45,701 nt of DNA from Synechococcus sp. CS-1332 (GTDB lineage: Bacteria; Cyanobacteriota; Cyanobacteriia; PCC-6307; Cyanobiaceae), in assembly GCF_025127995.1 (NCBI RefSeq), contig NZ_JAHLYP010000043.1, positions 1-45,701 on the forward strand, written 5' to 3'. The position numbers and the translations under genes are program-made. Shown here piece by piece: positions 1 to 9,238 of this stretch; positions within the stretch are counted from its first letter, which is position 1; each line of letters opens with the position of its first letter. The notes under the pieces were generated by a model. The model was not told the DNA's origin and did no database searches. It was given only the letters and a program-made list of their open reading frames with translations.

Positions 1-228
1 CCACACCGCAGTAGGCGAGGTTGGCCTGGGTGAGGAACTGCTCGGCCAGGGGGCCGTAGTCGGCCCTGGCGGCGCCGTTGGCGGCCGGGCGTCTGCGGGC
101 GGCGCCGATCCCCCTGATGGAGCCGGCGGGCATGGACCTGCTGGTGGCCAACGGCGCCGCCAGGGCCGACTACGGCCCCCTGGCCGAGCAGTTCCTCACC
201 CAGGCCAACCTCGCCTACTGCGGTGTGG
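1..228. repeat. Perfect 82-bp inverted repeat (fold-back) at the window edge
   Basis: Bases 1-82 are the exact reverse complement of bases 147-228, with a 64-base unpaired spacer at 83-146. The right arm codes for the conserved part of the phytochelatin-synthase-like gene, including its catalytic cysteine, so the left arm is an inverted copy of coding sequence. Perfect identity right at the edge is typical of a contig-end fold-back or chimeric read artefact. A genuine inverted duplication is possible but less likely. Confidence 0.9.
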
Positions 229-743
229 CCAGCGCCGCCATGGTGCTCAACAGCCTCGCCGTACCCGCCCCGGCCGTGCCGGGCTACGGCCGTTACCGCT
301 TCTGGACCCAGGACAACGTCTTCGAGGTGCCTGCCGGCAGCCAGGTGGTGAGCGCCGAGGTGGTGCGGCGCCAGGGCATGACCCTGGCCGAGCTGGCCGG
401 TCTGCTGGGGGCCCACGGGGTGAAAGCCGAAGCGATCCACGGCGACCAGCTGAGCCTGGAGCAGTTCCGCGCCCTGCTGCGCGCCAACCTCAGCCAGCCC
501 GGCGACCGCCTGCTGGCCAACTACCTACGCCCGACCCTCGGCCAGGCCGGCGGCGGCCACATCGCCCCCCTGGCCGCCTTCCATGCCCCCTCCGACCGGG
601 TGCTGATCCTCGACGTGGCCCGCTACCGCTACCCCTCGGTGTGGGTCCCCGTCGCCGACCTCTGGGCCGCGATCCGCACCACGGACACCACCTCGGGCCG
701 CAGCCGTGGCCTGATCACGATCCGGCGGACCCCCGGCACCTAA
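78..743 (+). CDS. Phytochelatin synthase family protein (5' end uncertain)
   Basis: This is a papain-like peptidase of the phytochelatin synthase family (PF05023). Bacterial single-domain members mostly cleave glycine from glutathione, and some make short phytochelatins in metal detoxification. The expected catalytic triad is visible: Cys48 in AYCGVAS, His161 in GGGHIAPL and Asp179 in LILDVARYRYP, with spacing close to the plant enzyme. The TTG at 78 lies inside the left arm of the fold-back, so it is probably not the real start. Homologous-looking sequence begins near residue 14 (ATG 117 or 132). A signal peptide, common in the family, has probably been lost with the true 5' end. The 3' end overlaps the convergent glycosyltransferase gene by 29 bp. 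The family call is firm; the start is not. Confidence 0.85.
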   Translation: MAAGRLRAAPIPLMEPAGMDLLVANGAARADYGPLAEQFLTQANLAYCGVASAAMVLNSLAVPAPAVPGYGRYRFWTQDNVFEVPAGSQVVSAEVVRRQGMTLAELAGLLGAHGVKAEAIHGDQLSLEQFRALLRANLSQPGDRLLANYLRPTLGQAGGGHIAPLAAFHAPSDRVLILDVARYRYPSVWVPVADLWAAIRTTDTTSGRSRGLITIRRTPGT

Positions 744-1671
744 GGCGCTGCAGCCGGTGACGGACTCTTCGGGTGAATCGCTGCGTTGCCAGGACAACGG
801 CACGGAGTGGAAGCCCATGGGAGGCCGCCAAGAGGCAGGACCTGAGCCCATCCACCACATCATTGGTGTCGAAATAAACCTCAGCGAATCGAAGCTGGTT
901 GCAGGCATGGACCCGACGGATGGGAGGGATGAGATCCCGCCTCGCCGCCCCATAGCGAGCGTAGAAACCCTCCACGCGGGACATCACGCTTCGTTCACGG
1001 AGCCGGAGATTCCTAGGACTGGTGAGCTGATCGGGCGAACCCTCCTGCTTGATCACCAGGGGCAGCTCGGTGTAGACCGTGGTATAGCCGGCTCCCAGGC
1101 AACGGAGATACAGATCGATGTCGACGCCGACCCGGTGGCGCTCCTCGAACAGACCGACGTCGTCAAAGACACGACGGGGGAACAGCAGGGCCGAAGGACC
1201 CGAACGCAGGTAATGCCTGCCGATCAGCAGCATCTGATGGATCGGCGACATGTAACGCTTCAGATCAGGCGCCTGAGGCAGGACTTCGGATCGATCCTGC
1301 GAGCGCACCTCGACGCCGCTGAGGGCGATGGAAGTGGAGGGGTGCCTCTGCAGCGCTGACATCTGGACGCTCAGGTAGTCGGGCTTCCAGACATCGTCGG
1401 AATCAAGAAACGCAATGAAGTGGCCTCGCGCCGCGCGAAGGGCATGATTGCGAGCGGCGCCGTGACCGACATTGCTGGTCAGTTCGATCAGCCGGACATC
1501 GGGATAATGCTCCCGAACGAACGCGACGGTATCATCCTGCGAGCCGTCATCCACGACGATGATTTCCATCGTACCCCCATAGGTCTGGGAGTACACGGAC
1601 TGGAGAGCGTCGTTGATCCAGTGGACGCGGTTAAAGGTTGGAATGATGACCGAGACATCAACGGCCGTCAT
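715..1671 (-). CDS. Family 2 glycosyltransferase
   Basis: A 318-residue GT-A fold glycosyltransferase (GT2, PF00535). The N-terminus has the family pattern SVIIPTFNR at residues 7-15, the nucleotide-binding VVDDGSQDDT near 39-48, and the metal-binding DSDD at 90-93. These enzymes move a sugar from a nucleotide sugar to a lipid, glycan or protein; the substrate cannot be read from sequence. There is no membrane anchor, so it is probably cytosolic. Its ATG directly abuts the stop codon of the phosphodiesterase-like gene upstream, so the two are probably co-transcribed and translationally coupled. Base composition is lower in GC than the purF side, suggesting acquired DNA. The 3' end overlaps the phytochelatin-synthase gene on the other strand. 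Confidence 0.88.
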   Translation of the reverse strand: MTAVDVSVIIPTFNRVHWINDALQSVYSQTYGGTMEIIVVDDGSQDDTVAFVREHYPDVRLIELTSNVGHGAARNHALRAARGHFIAFLDSDDVWKPDYLSVQMSALQRHPSTSIALSGVEVRSQDRSEVLPQAPDLKRYMSPIHQMLLIGRHYLRSGPSALLFPRRVFDDVGLFEERHRVGVDIDLYLRCLGAGYTTVYTELPLVIKQEGSPDQLTSPRNLRLRERSVMSRVEGFYARYGAARRDLIPPIRRVHACNQLRFAEVYFDTNDVVDGLRSCLLAASHGLPLRAVVLATQRFTRRVRHRLQRLRCRGSAGS

Positions 1672-3261
1672 TCACTCACCCCGATGGACGGATTGGTCCC
1701 CATGTCTGACGATGGCCTGATCAATGCAGGCAATGCACTCGCCTTCGGCCTCAGGGAGCGGAACATCCAGCAGGCGCGCCAGGGTGGGGGCGAAATCAAG
1801 AGCTGAGATGGGGTCACGCAGGCCTCCCGATGGCACCCCTGGACCCGAGATAAAGACAACACCCTCCGGCTTGTGATCCCCGGTGCGGACACCAGAATAG
1901 GAATTGTGGAGCAGACCAATCTTTTCGGAGGTAATCGAATGGGGAGACTCCCGTCGATTCCACTCCACGATCAGGTCCGGCAGATCGCTGAGGTGAGGGC
2001 CCCGATAAAAATCTGACGTGCGCAGGACCTCCCGCACCAACGGTTCGCCCGTATCGACATACACAATCGCCTTGAGATCGTCCTTCAGCTGCTGGCAGAC
2101 CTGCTCGTACGGCTCCCCCCTTGTCACCTTCCCCTGCGGCTCTCGGCCCACAAGGTTGATGCGGATGGCGCCGCAAGCATCGTTGTTGCTGAGCACGAAG
2201 TGCCGGCGGTCCTCGACATGGAGCGTCACCGCGGCAGAGTCAGGGATGGGGAAGGCCAGGTCTGGTTGAAGCAGCTTTCGCAGGCGCCACACCAGCCAGT
2301 CGGGACGCCGGGAATACGACCGCACTTTCTTGGCAAGAGTGGAGCGCAGGCTCTTCCGCGCCGGCGTGGACCGCTTCGCGGCATCGTGCTGATCCAGGCG
2401 CAGGAGAATGCGCTCCAGAAAGGAGCCCACCCCATCCTGTGGCCCTATGCCATGACTGCTGTAGACAAAGACGTAGGTGTCCTTGTCGACTTCGGCGATC
2501 AGCCTGCCGATGGAAGCATCCAGCGCCCGGTAGGCCTCCAAGAGAGGATCGCCGAGGGAGTCGGCCAGTGGCCGATCATGAAGGGCATGTCTGGCGTCAT
2601 GGAGATGCCAGCATTGGTGGCCCACACAATGGGGCTCTGTGAAGACGGTAAGAAACAGATCCCAGTTTCCCTGACGAAGATATTTCGCTGACAGCTGCTC
2701 CTTGGACGTCGTTCTGGCGATCATGGCGTCCATGAAGAAACGGAAGCCTTCGGGTGTTCGCGTGATGTCGTTACACCTGGGAATCGGGTTGACTCCAAAC
2801 TCTGCCTTCACCTCAGAGACAAGCCCAGGAGGGTAGGCATGGAAGACATCCGATTGGTTGGCCTTGTGCACTCCCCAGTCAGTGATCTGGATCCCATTGA
2901 TCGGCGCAGACGGGGGAGTCAAGGGGACGTCGATGATGGCCACCCGTCGTCCTGATGCACTCAGGATGTCCCAGAACCGATCGCCCTCGAGGTCGAAGCA
3001 GTTGTAGCGGTAGGTCTCATACGTTCCCGTTCTCAGCTGGCTGAAGTTGTAGCGACCATGGCTGGCGGGCGAGACACCTGTGGCGAAGGAAGGCCAGACG
3101 GCACCCACATAGAAACCGACAGGCACGGTGGTGAGGCCCCAGGCCGAATGCTCCAGCAATCCCGAGAAGGTTGGCAGCAGGCCCTCACGCGACCAGCGCA
3201 GGATCAGATCCTTGTCCGCCGAATCGATGCCGATGAACAGGATCCTGGTGGGGCTGACCAC
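1672..3261 (-). CDS. Alkaline-phosphatase-superfamily phosphodiesterase-like protein
   Basis: A 529-residue protein of the type I phosphodiesterase/nucleotide pyrophosphatase group (PF01663-like). It starts at GTG 3261. Visible motifs are the first metal-site region ILFIGIDSADKD (residues 7-18), the nucleophile region VWPSFATGVSPASHG (about 54-68) and the late metal site GDHKPEGVV. The usual SDHG metal-binding motif reads SSHG here (Ser269-His270), so a canonical metal-ligand Asp is absent. Either this is a subgroup with a different ligand set, or activity is altered. Such proteins often sit in polysaccharide or lipid-modification clusters, where they remove or transfer phospho-groups. It has no obvious signal peptide. 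It is followed without a gap by the GT2 gene and lies downstream of a GT4 gene, which supports a glycan role. Confidence 0.8.
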   Translation of the reverse strand: MVSPTRILFIGIDSADKDLILRWSREGLLPTFSGLLEHSAWGLTTVPVGFYVGAVWPSFATGVSPASHGRYNFSQLRTGTYETYRYNCFDLEGDRFWDILSASGRRVAIIDVPLTPPSAPINGIQITDWGVHKANQSDVFHAYPPGLVSEVKAEFGVNPIPRCNDITRTPEGFRFFMDAMIARTTSKEQLSAKYLRQGNWDLFLTVFTEPHCVGHQCWHLHDARHALHDRPLADSLGDPLLEAYRALDASIGRLIAEVDKDTYVFVYSSHGIGPQDGVGSFLERILLRLDQHDAAKRSTPARKSLRSTLAKKVRSYSRRPDWLVWRLRKLLQPDLAFPIPDSAAVTLHVEDRRHFVLSNNDACGAIRINLVGREPQGKVTRGEPYEQVCQQLKDDLKAIVYVDTGEPLVREVLRTSDFYRGPHLSDLPDLIVEWNRRESPHSITSEKIGLLHNSYSGVRTGDHKPEGVVFISGPGVPSGGLRDPISALDFAPTLARLLDVPLPEAEGECIACIDQAIVRHGDQSVHRGE

Positions 3262-3320
3262 GGGAGCTGAATCCGCCTAAGACCACATGCAGCCATCATG
3301 CAGCGCTGTGGCAAGACAGC

Positions 3321-4436
3321 TCACCGTGGGGCCGGTGTCGGCGCCTCCGCAGCATTCACCGCCTCCAGGAACCGTTCCGCCACCCGGTCCCAGCTGAACG
3401 GCACCACATGAGCGCGGCCGTAGGCGCGGCAGCGCGCCTGCAAGGCCTCATCGGTGAGCAGATTCAGCAGGGCCCCGGCCAGTCCCGGCGGATCCCGCGG
3501 CGGCACCAGCAGCCCGGCCCGGCCGTGGGGCACCACCTCGGGGATCGCCGTGGCCGTGGTGCTCACCACCGGTAGGCCGCTCGCCATCGCCTCGAGGAAC
3601 ACGATCCCGAAGCCCTCCTGGATCGAGGGAAGGCAGAACACCGCACTGCGGCGGTACCACTCCCGCACGGCGCCGTCGTCGGCCAGGGCCCCCAGCAGCT
3701 GCACCACCGAAGCCAGCCCCAGCCGCTGCACCAGCTGCCGCAGCGCCCCGTGCTCCGGCCCATCGCCGATCACCACCAGCCGGGCACTCGGAAGCCGTTC
3801 GTGCACGCTCTGGAAGGCCGTGATCAGATCCCCCACCCGCTTGCGCGGGTACTGGCGCGCCACGCACAGAACCGTGTGCGGTTCGCGGGCGCCGTCGAGG
3901 GCGGCCAGGGCGGCGGCGTCTCCGCCCGCCGGATTCCAGAGCCCAGTGTCGATGCCCTCCGGCACCAGCCGCAGCCGCTCGGCCGGCACGCCGTAGTGGG
4001 CTTCGATGCGCTCGCAGCAGTAGCGGCTGGTGGAGAGCACCCGCGGCGCCCGCCGGGCGTTGAGGCGCTCCAAGCGGGACAGGCCCCACAGCATCAACCG
4101 CGGCCAGCCGTTCTCGCAGCGCGACTCCTCCGCCAGCACCCCCTTGATGCAGCACACATAGGGCACCGGGCAGCGGTGCGCCACCCGGAAGCCGTCGATG
4201 TCGAAGCCCACCACCAGGTCGTAGCGACCCGCCGCCGTCGCCAGGCGCCGGGGCAGGGTGAGGTTGAACCAGAGCCTGCGCAGCAGCAGGTTCCGGGGCC
4301 AGGCGCCCTGGGGCACCAGCCGCTCCACCGAGTGGCCCCGGGCGATCAGGGCCGCCGACAGGCCGCCGATGGCCGCCGCCGTGCCACTGCCCTCGGCCAC
4401 ATCCTGCAGCCAGGAATCAAGAAAGGCGATGCGCAT
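3321..4436 (-). CDS. Family 4 (GT-B) glycosyltransferase
   Basis: A 371-residue GT-B glycosyltransferase (Glycos_transf_1, PF00534, C-terminal). The N-terminal donor/acceptor domain starts MRIAFLDSW and contains a glycine-rich loop (EGSGTAAAIGGL, residues 15-26). The C-terminal nucleotide-sugar domain has VVIGDGPE (221-228) and the EX7E pair Glu274/Glu282 in QEGFGIVFLEA. It is probably a retaining transferase building a surface polysaccharide or glycolipid. The gene begins 16 bp after the purF stop and runs in the same direction, so it may be read through from the purine genes. Its GC content resembles the core genes more than the GT2/phosphodiesterase pair does. The substrate is unknown. Confidence 0.88.
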   Translation of the reverse strand: MRIAFLDSWLQDVAEGSGTAAAIGGLSAALIARGHSVERLVPQGAWPRNLLLRRLWFNLTLPRRLATAAGRYDLVVGFDIDGFRVAHRCPVPYVCCIKGVLAEESRCENGWPRLMLWGLSRLERLNARRAPRVLSTSRYCCERIEAHYGVPAERLRLVPEGIDTGLWNPAGGDAAALAALDGAREPHTVLCVARQYPRKRVGDLITAFQSVHERLPSARLVVIGDGPEHGALRQLVQRLGLASVVQLLGALADDGAVREWYRRSAVFCLPSIQEGFGIVFLEAMASGLPVVSTTATAIPEVVPHGRAGLLVPPRDPPGLAGALLNLLTDEALQARCRAYGRAHVVPFSWDRVAERFLEAVNAAEAPTPAPR

Positions 4437-4452
4437 GCTGCGGCCGCCGGGC

Positions 4453-5988
4453 CTACACCCGTACCGCCAGGCCGGTGGGCTCGAGCATCAGCTTGCTGTT
4501 GCGCACCTCCTCATCCATCTCGATCGGGTAATTGCCGTCGAAACAGGCGGTGCAGAAATGGCTGGAGTTGGCGTGGGCGGCCTCCACCATGCCCTCCTTG
4601 CTCAGGTAGCTGAGCGAGTCGACACCCAGGTGCCGCTCGATCTCCTCGAGCGTCAGCCGGGCGGCGATCAGGTGGTCCTGGGTGTCGGTGTCAATGCCGT
4701 AGAAGCAGGGGTGGGTAACGGGGGGCGAGCTGATCCGCATGTGCACCTCGGTGGCACCGGCATCCCGCAGGGCCGCCACCAGCTTGCGGCTGGTGGTGCC
4801 GCGCACGATCGAGTCATCGATCACCACCACCCGTTTGCCGCAGAGCACATCCGGCAGGGGGTTGAGCTTCACCCGGATGCCCGCCTCACGCATCGCCTGG
4901 GTGGGCTGGATGAAGGTGCGGCCCACATAGCGGTTCTTGATCAGACCATCGGCGAAGGGAATGCCGCTGGTGTGCGAATAGCCGATCGCCGCCGGGATGC
5001 CGGAATCGGGCACACCAATCACAATGTCGGCCTCCACCGGGTTCTCCCGGGCCAGCACCTCGCCGATCCGCACCCGGTAGCTGTAGAGCGATTCGCCGAA
5101 GAAACGGCTGTCGGGCCGGGCGAAATAGATCATCTCGAAGATGCACAGCTTGCTGGGCTCCTCGCTCCAGCGCTGCCGCTCAGGGATCGGATCGGCCTGG
5201 CGGAAGTGGATCAGTTCGCCGGGCTGGACATCGTCAACGAAGCGGGCGCCGATGATGTCGAGCCCGCAGCTCTCGCTGCTGGCCACCCACTGGCCCTGCT
5301 CCGGTTCGCCCAGCCTCCCGAACACCAAAGGCCGGATACCGTGGCCATCCCGCAGGGCGAAAAGGCCGTCGGGGGTGCCGATCACCAGGCTGAAGGCGCC
5401 GCGGCAACGGGCCGCCGCGGCCCGGATCGCCGCATTCCAGCCCAGGCCGGACCCCACCGCCTCCTGAAGAGCGAAGGCGATCAGCTCCGAATCGGTGGTG
5501 GAGGTGAATTCACCGGCCAGGTGATCGAGGGAGGCCCGCAGCTCCGACGCGTTGACCAGATTGCCGTTGTGGGCCAGGGCGAAGGGGCCCAGGCGGGTCA
5601 TCAGCACCACCGGCTGGGCGTTGCAGACCTTGCTGCTGCCGGTGGTGGAATAGCGGTTGTGGCCGACCGCCAGCTGGCCCGGCATCCGCTCCAGCACCTC
5701 CTGGTCGAACACCTGGCTGACCAGGCCCATGTCCTTGTGCAGCCGCACTTTCACATCGTCGAAGACGGCGATGCCCGCCGACTCCTGGCCCCGGTGCTGC
5801 AGGGCGTACAGCCCGAAATAGGTGAGGTTGGCCACCGCCTGATCCGCCGCCAGCACGGCGAACAAGCCGCAGGCTTCCTCCGGCTTGTCGGGGCGGTCAC
5901 TGTCGGTGAATCCCTGGTCATGCGCATCGCGTTGATCGGCGCAGGGCACAGGGCGTCTCACCAGGGACAGACGTTCATCTTGACCCAT
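4453..5988 (-). CDS. purF: Amidophosphoribosyltransferase (glutamine PRPP amidotransferase)
   Basis: This enzyme catalyses the committed step of purine synthesis, making phosphoribosylamine from PRPP and glutamine. Cys40 in EEACGLFAV is the N-terminal-nucleophile glutaminase cysteine, so residues 1-39 would be a cleaved propeptide. The PRPP-binding loop reads VVVIDDSIVRGTTSR. Four cysteines expected for the Bacillus-type [4Fe-4S] cluster are present, in CIFEMIYF, THPCFYGID and the CTAC pair near the C-terminus. The ATG (5988) overlaps the purL stop as TAATG, so translation is probably coupled to purL. The long propeptide leaves room for a later start, but the overlap favours this one. The length of 511 residues is normal. 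Confidence 0.97.
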   Translation of the reverse strand: MGQDERLSLVRRPVPCADQRDAHDQGFTDSDRPDKPEEACGLFAVLAADQAVANLTYFGLYALQHRGQESAGIAVFDDVKVRLHKDMGLVSQVFDQEVLERMPGQLAVGHNRYSTTGSSKVCNAQPVVLMTRLGPFALAHNGNLVNASELRASLDHLAGEFTSTTDSELIAFALQEAVGSGLGWNAAIRAAAARCRGAFSLVIGTPDGLFALRDGHGIRPLVFGRLGEPEQGQWVASSESCGLDIIGARFVDDVQPGELIHFRQADPIPERQRWSEEPSKLCIFEMIYFARPDSRFFGESLYSYRVRIGEVLARENPVEADIVIGVPDSGIPAAIGYSHTSGIPFADGLIKNRYVGRTFIQPTQAMREAGIRVKLNPLPDVLCGKRVVVIDDSIVRGTTSRKLVAALRDAGATEVHMRISSPPVTHPCFYGIDTDTQDHLIAARLTLEEIERHLGVDSLSYLSKEGMVEAAHANSSHFCTACFDGNYPIEMDEEVRNSKLMLEPTGLAVRV

Positions 5989-8363
5989 TACCTGTCGGGT
6001 GGGGGCCCGGCTTTCCGCAACCGGCCGGGGATCGCCTGCTCGTAGGTGTCGCGCAGCTTCTCCACCGCCAGCTCCAGCAGCGGCTGGCCGCCCCGGGCCA
6101 CGCTGAGGCGCCCGTCAGACGTCACGCGGCCCAGTGCCTGGGCCGGCAACGGCTCACTGGCCTCGGCCGCCGCCGCCAGGGCCGCGCGCCAGGCCGCCTC
6201 CTGATCCGGCGCCACGCTCACCAGCAGCCGTGCCCCGCCTTCGGCGAACAGCAGCCGATCGGGCCGTCCTTCACCGGCGGGCAGCTCCAGACGGGCGCCC
6301 AGGCCGGAGGCGATGCAGGCTTCCGCCGCCGCCACCGCCAGACCCCCATCGGAAAGATCGTGGGCGGAGCGCACCAGGCCCGCGGCGATGGCCTGGCGCA
6401 GGAAGCCCTGCACCCGCCCCTCCAGGGCCAGATCCACCAGGGGTGGGCGGCCCGTGAGTCGGCCGTGCATCACCTCCAGATAGCTGCTGCCCCCCAGCCC
6501 CAGGCGGCCGTCGCCGCTTTCCTCCAGCGGCACCCCCAGCAGCCAGATGGCATCACCGGCCTGACGCCAGGCCAGCCCCGTCACGTGGGCCAGGTCGTGC
6601 ACCAGCCCCACCATGCCCACCACCGGGGTGGGGTGGATCGGCTGCATGCGGCCGTCCGGCAGGCGGGTCTCGTTGTACAGCGAGACGTTGCCGCCGGTGA
6701 CCGGCGTGGCCAGGGCGCTGCAGGCCTCTGACAGGCCCCGGCAGGCCATCGCCAGCTGCCAGTAGCCGATGGCGGTGTCGGGGGAGGGGAAATTGAGGTT
6801 ATCGGTGACGGCCAGGGGCTCGGCGCCGGTGCAGGAGAGGTTGCGGGCTGCCTCCGCCACCGCCGCCATGGCACCACGCTCTGGATCCAGGGCCACCCAG
6901 CGGTTGGGGCAGTCCACCACCGCCGCCACGCCGCGCGTCGCCGCCGCCATCGCCCCCGGCCCCTGCTGGGGCCGCAGCCGGATCACGGCCGCATCGGCCC
7001 CCCCGGGCAGCACCACGGTGTTGGCCTGCACCTGGTGGTCGTACTGGCGGTACACCCAGCGCTTGCTGGCGATGGTGGGGTCATCCAGCAGGCGCAGCAG
7101 CACGTCACCCCAGCCCAGCAGACCTTCCGCCAGGGAAAGGCCGCTTGCCTCGGCCGCCGGCAGCTCGGCTTCGCTCCAGGTCCAGTGGGCCTGGATGTCG
7201 GCGGGGGGTTCGGCGAGCAGCTCGTGGTGGTTGATCGGCGTGTCGTCAGCCAGGGCGCTGGCGGGCACCTCGGCCGCCACTTCACCGTGCTGCAGCACCC
7301 GCACCACGTTCTCCTGCAGCACCCGGCCCACCACCGCCGCCTGCAGACCCCAGCGGCGGAAGCGGGCCATCAGGGGCTCCTCCCGCCCTGCCGCCACCAC
7401 GAACAGCATCCGTTCCTGGGATTCCGACAGCAGGAATTCGTAGGCGCTCATGCCGCTTTCCCGCGCCGGCACCCGATCGAGGTCGAGTTCGATGCCCAGG
7501 CCCCCCTTGGCCGCCATCTCCGAGCAGCTGCAGGTGAGGCCGGCGGCGCCCATGTCCTGGGCCGCCACCACATCGCCGCTCTGGAAGGCCTCCAGGCAGG
7601 CCTCGATCAGCCCCTTCTCCAGGAACGGATCGCCCACCTGCACGGCGGGCCGGTTGTCGAGGGAGGCCTCGGTGAGCTCGGCACTGGCGAAGCTGGCACC
7701 GCCCATGCCGTCGCGGCCGGTGGTGCTGCCCACGTAGACCACCGGATTGCCCACGCCCACCGCCCCGGAGCAGACGATGTCGTCGGTCTCCATCAGGCCC
7801 AGGGCCATGGCGTTCACCAGTGGGTTGCCGCCGTAGCTGGGGTCGAAGGCCACCTCACCGCCCACCGTCGGCACGCCGACGCAGTTGCCGTAGTGGGCGA
7901 TGCCGGCCACCACCCCCTCCATCAGCCCCACGTTGCGCTCGTCCTCCAGCGGCCCGAAGCGCAAGGCGTTGAGCAAGGCGATCGGGCGCGCCCCCATGGT
8001 GAAGATGTCCCGCAGGATGCCCCCCACCCCGGTGGCCGCCCCCTGGAAGGGCTCCACCGCCGAGGGGTGGTTGTGGCTCTCGATCTTGAAGGCCAGCCGC
8101 TGGCCCTCGCCCAGATCCACCACCCCGGCGTTCTCGCCCGGCCCCACCAGGATGCGGGGCCCGCTGGTGGGGAACTGGCCCAGCAGGGGTCGGGAGTTGC
8201 GGTAGCAGCAGTGCTCCGACCACATCACTCCGAACATGCCCAGTTCGGCCCGGTTGGGGGGCCGGCCGAGGCGACGCACGATCTCGTCGTAATCGCTCTG
8301 GCTCAGGCCCTCCTTGCGTAGGGCCTCCGGCACCGAGAAGGACGGGGTCGAGGCAGGAACCAC
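5988..8363 (-). CDS. purL: Phosphoribosylformylglycinamidine synthase subunit II
   Basis: The small-type PurL ATP-dependent synthase converts FGAR to FGAM together with PurS and PurQ, which are not in this window. Conserved blocks are visible: [22 protein letters not shown] near the start, the ATP/metal segment [23 protein letters not shown], and the C-terminal AIRS-like domain with [12 protein letters not shown]. The reading frame stays open far upstream into the PRC-barrel gene, but that extension is Arg/Pro-rich shadow sequence. I chose GTG 8363 (791 residues), 28 bp after the PRC gene stop. GTG 8333 is also possible, and neither has a good ribosome-binding site. It is coupled to purF by a TAATG overlap. 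Confidence 0.95.
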   Translation of the reverse strand: MVPASTPSFSVPEALRKEGLSQSDYDEIVRRLGRPPNRAELGMFGVMWSEHCCYRNSRPLLGQFPTSGPRILVGPGENAGVVDLGEGQRLAFKIESHNHPSAVEPFQGAATGVGGILRDIFTMGARPIALLNALRFGPLEDERNVGLMEGVVAGIAHYGNCVGVPTVGGEVAFDPSYGGNPLVNAMALGLMETDDIVCSGAVGVGNPVVYVGSTTGRDGMGGASFASAELTEASLDNRPAVQVGDPFLEKGLIEACLEAFQSGDVVAAQDMGAAGLTCSCSEMAAKGGLGIELDLDRVPARESGMSAYEFLLSESQERMLFVVAAGREEPLMARFRRWGLQAAVVGRVLQENVVRVLQHGEVAAEVPASALADDTPINHHELLAEPPADIQAHWTWSEAELPAAEASGLSLAEGLLGWGDVLLRLLDDPTIASKRWVYRQYDHQVQANTVVLPGGADAAVIRLRPQQGPGAMAAATRGVAAVVDCPNRWVALDPERGAMAAVAEAARNLSCTGAEPLAVTDNLNFPSPDTAIGYWQLAMACRGLSEACSALATPVTGGNVSLYNETRLPDGRMQPIHPTPVVGMVGLVHDLAHVTGLAWRQAGDAIWLLGVPLEESGDGRLGLGGSSYLEVMHGRLTGRPPLVDLALEGRVQGFLRQAIAAGLVRSAHDLSDGGLAVAAAEACIASGLGARLELPAGEGRPDRLLFAEGGARLLVSVAPDQEAAWRAALAAAAEASEPLPAQALGRVTSDGRLSVARGGQPLLELAVEKLRDTYEQAIPGRLRKAGPPPDR

Positions 8364-8391
8364 CGGGGGGCGCGGCAACGGCCCTCCAGTA

Positions 8392-9234
8392 TCAGATCCA
8401 GGGGTCGTCGGCTTCGCGGGGCTCCCGGCCCCGGTAGCGGTCGCGGCGGGGCGCCGGCTGCTCCGGCGGCGGCTGGCTGGGCGGTTCCGAAGGCTCCTCC
8501 GGTTCCTCCTCCTCGGGCCATTCCTCGAGCGGGTCCGGCTCGTCGCGGTCGCTGGCGTAGCGCTCGTCCGAATAGGGGTCCCGCTCACGTTCCGGCCAGG
8601 GGATCTCCTCGCGGAAGGCCTCCGGCCAGGGGGGCTCCTCCAGCCAGCCCTCCAGCCGCTCCTCGACGCGGCCACCCACCTCCTGCACCTGCTCCTTCCA
8701 GCGGCGCGAGCGGCGCAGCAGCTGCTGGCGCACGCTGGCCCGGGCCACCGGCAGGTCATCAAGGCCCCGCAGGGCGGTGAACACCCGGCCGGGCTGCTGG
8801 TCGACGATGCGGTCGGGGCTCAGGCGCCAGCGGCTGGTGCCTGGCAGGCGCGGATCGCTGCGGGCCACCAGATAGTGGAGGATGCGGCCGCTGCGCAGCT
8901 CCACAGCGGCATCGGCCACCAGGCCCAGGGGCACGTCATCGGCTCCGGTGAGGGCCGCATCGATCAGGGTGGGCAACCGTTCGAGGGTGGCCGCGTCGGT
9001 GTCCGCCGGCTCCCCCTTCACGAACACCTCCAGCTCCCCCAGCCCCCGCAGCTGGTCGAGCCGCCAGACCAGCCGCCGCTGGGCGAAGGCCGAGGGCCGG
9101 CTGGCCCAGCCCAGCAGGCGGTGCACCGGTGGATGCATCCAGGCCAGCACCCCCGATCCACGCTCAAGGCCCTGATCACAACGCACCTGCCGCCGCAGCA
9201 GATCGCTCAGCAGCAGCTGCTCGGGGAGAGTCAC
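8392..9234 (-). CDS. PRC-barrel domain protein, conserved in picocyanobacteria
   Basis: A 280-residue protein of unknown function lying between dnaN and purL, a position I recall as conserved in Synechococcus and Prochlorococcus. Two PRC-barrel-like segments can be seen: [17 protein letters not shown] through [16 protein letters not shown] (about residues 27-92), and [25 protein letters not shown] (about 100-124) with [17 protein letters not shown] barrels occur in photosynthetic reaction-centre subunit H and in RNA-processing proteins. The C-terminal third (about 200-280) is acidic, then Pro/Arg-rich, low complexity and probably disordered. Translation starts at GTG 9234, 4 bp after the dnaN stop. 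No catalytic motif is visible. Confidence 0.75.
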   Translation of the reverse strand: MTLPEQLLLSDLLRRQVRCDQGLERGSGVLAWMHPPVHRLLGWASRPSAFAQRRLVWRLDQLRGLGELEVFVKGEPADTDAATLERLPTLIDAALTGADDVPLGLVADAAVELRSGRILHYLVARSDPRLPGTSRWRLSPDRIVDQQPGRVFTALRGLDDLPVARASVRQQLLRRSRRWKEQVQEVGGRVEERLEGWLEEPPWPEAFREEIPWPERERDPYSDERYASDRDEPDPLEEWPEEEEPEEPSEPPSQPPPEQPAPRRDRYRGREPREADDPWI

Positions 9235-9238
9235 GCGC

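Noticed and set aside
4258-6045. A 595-codon plus-strand frame opposite purF
   Set aside because: It is antisense to purF and the GT4 gene start, His/Ala/Gly-rich, with no family features.
8364-8762. N-terminal extension of PurL into the PRC-barrel gene
   Set aside because: The extra residues are Arg/Ser/Pro-rich, out of frame with a credible upstream gene, and absent from known PurL N-termini.
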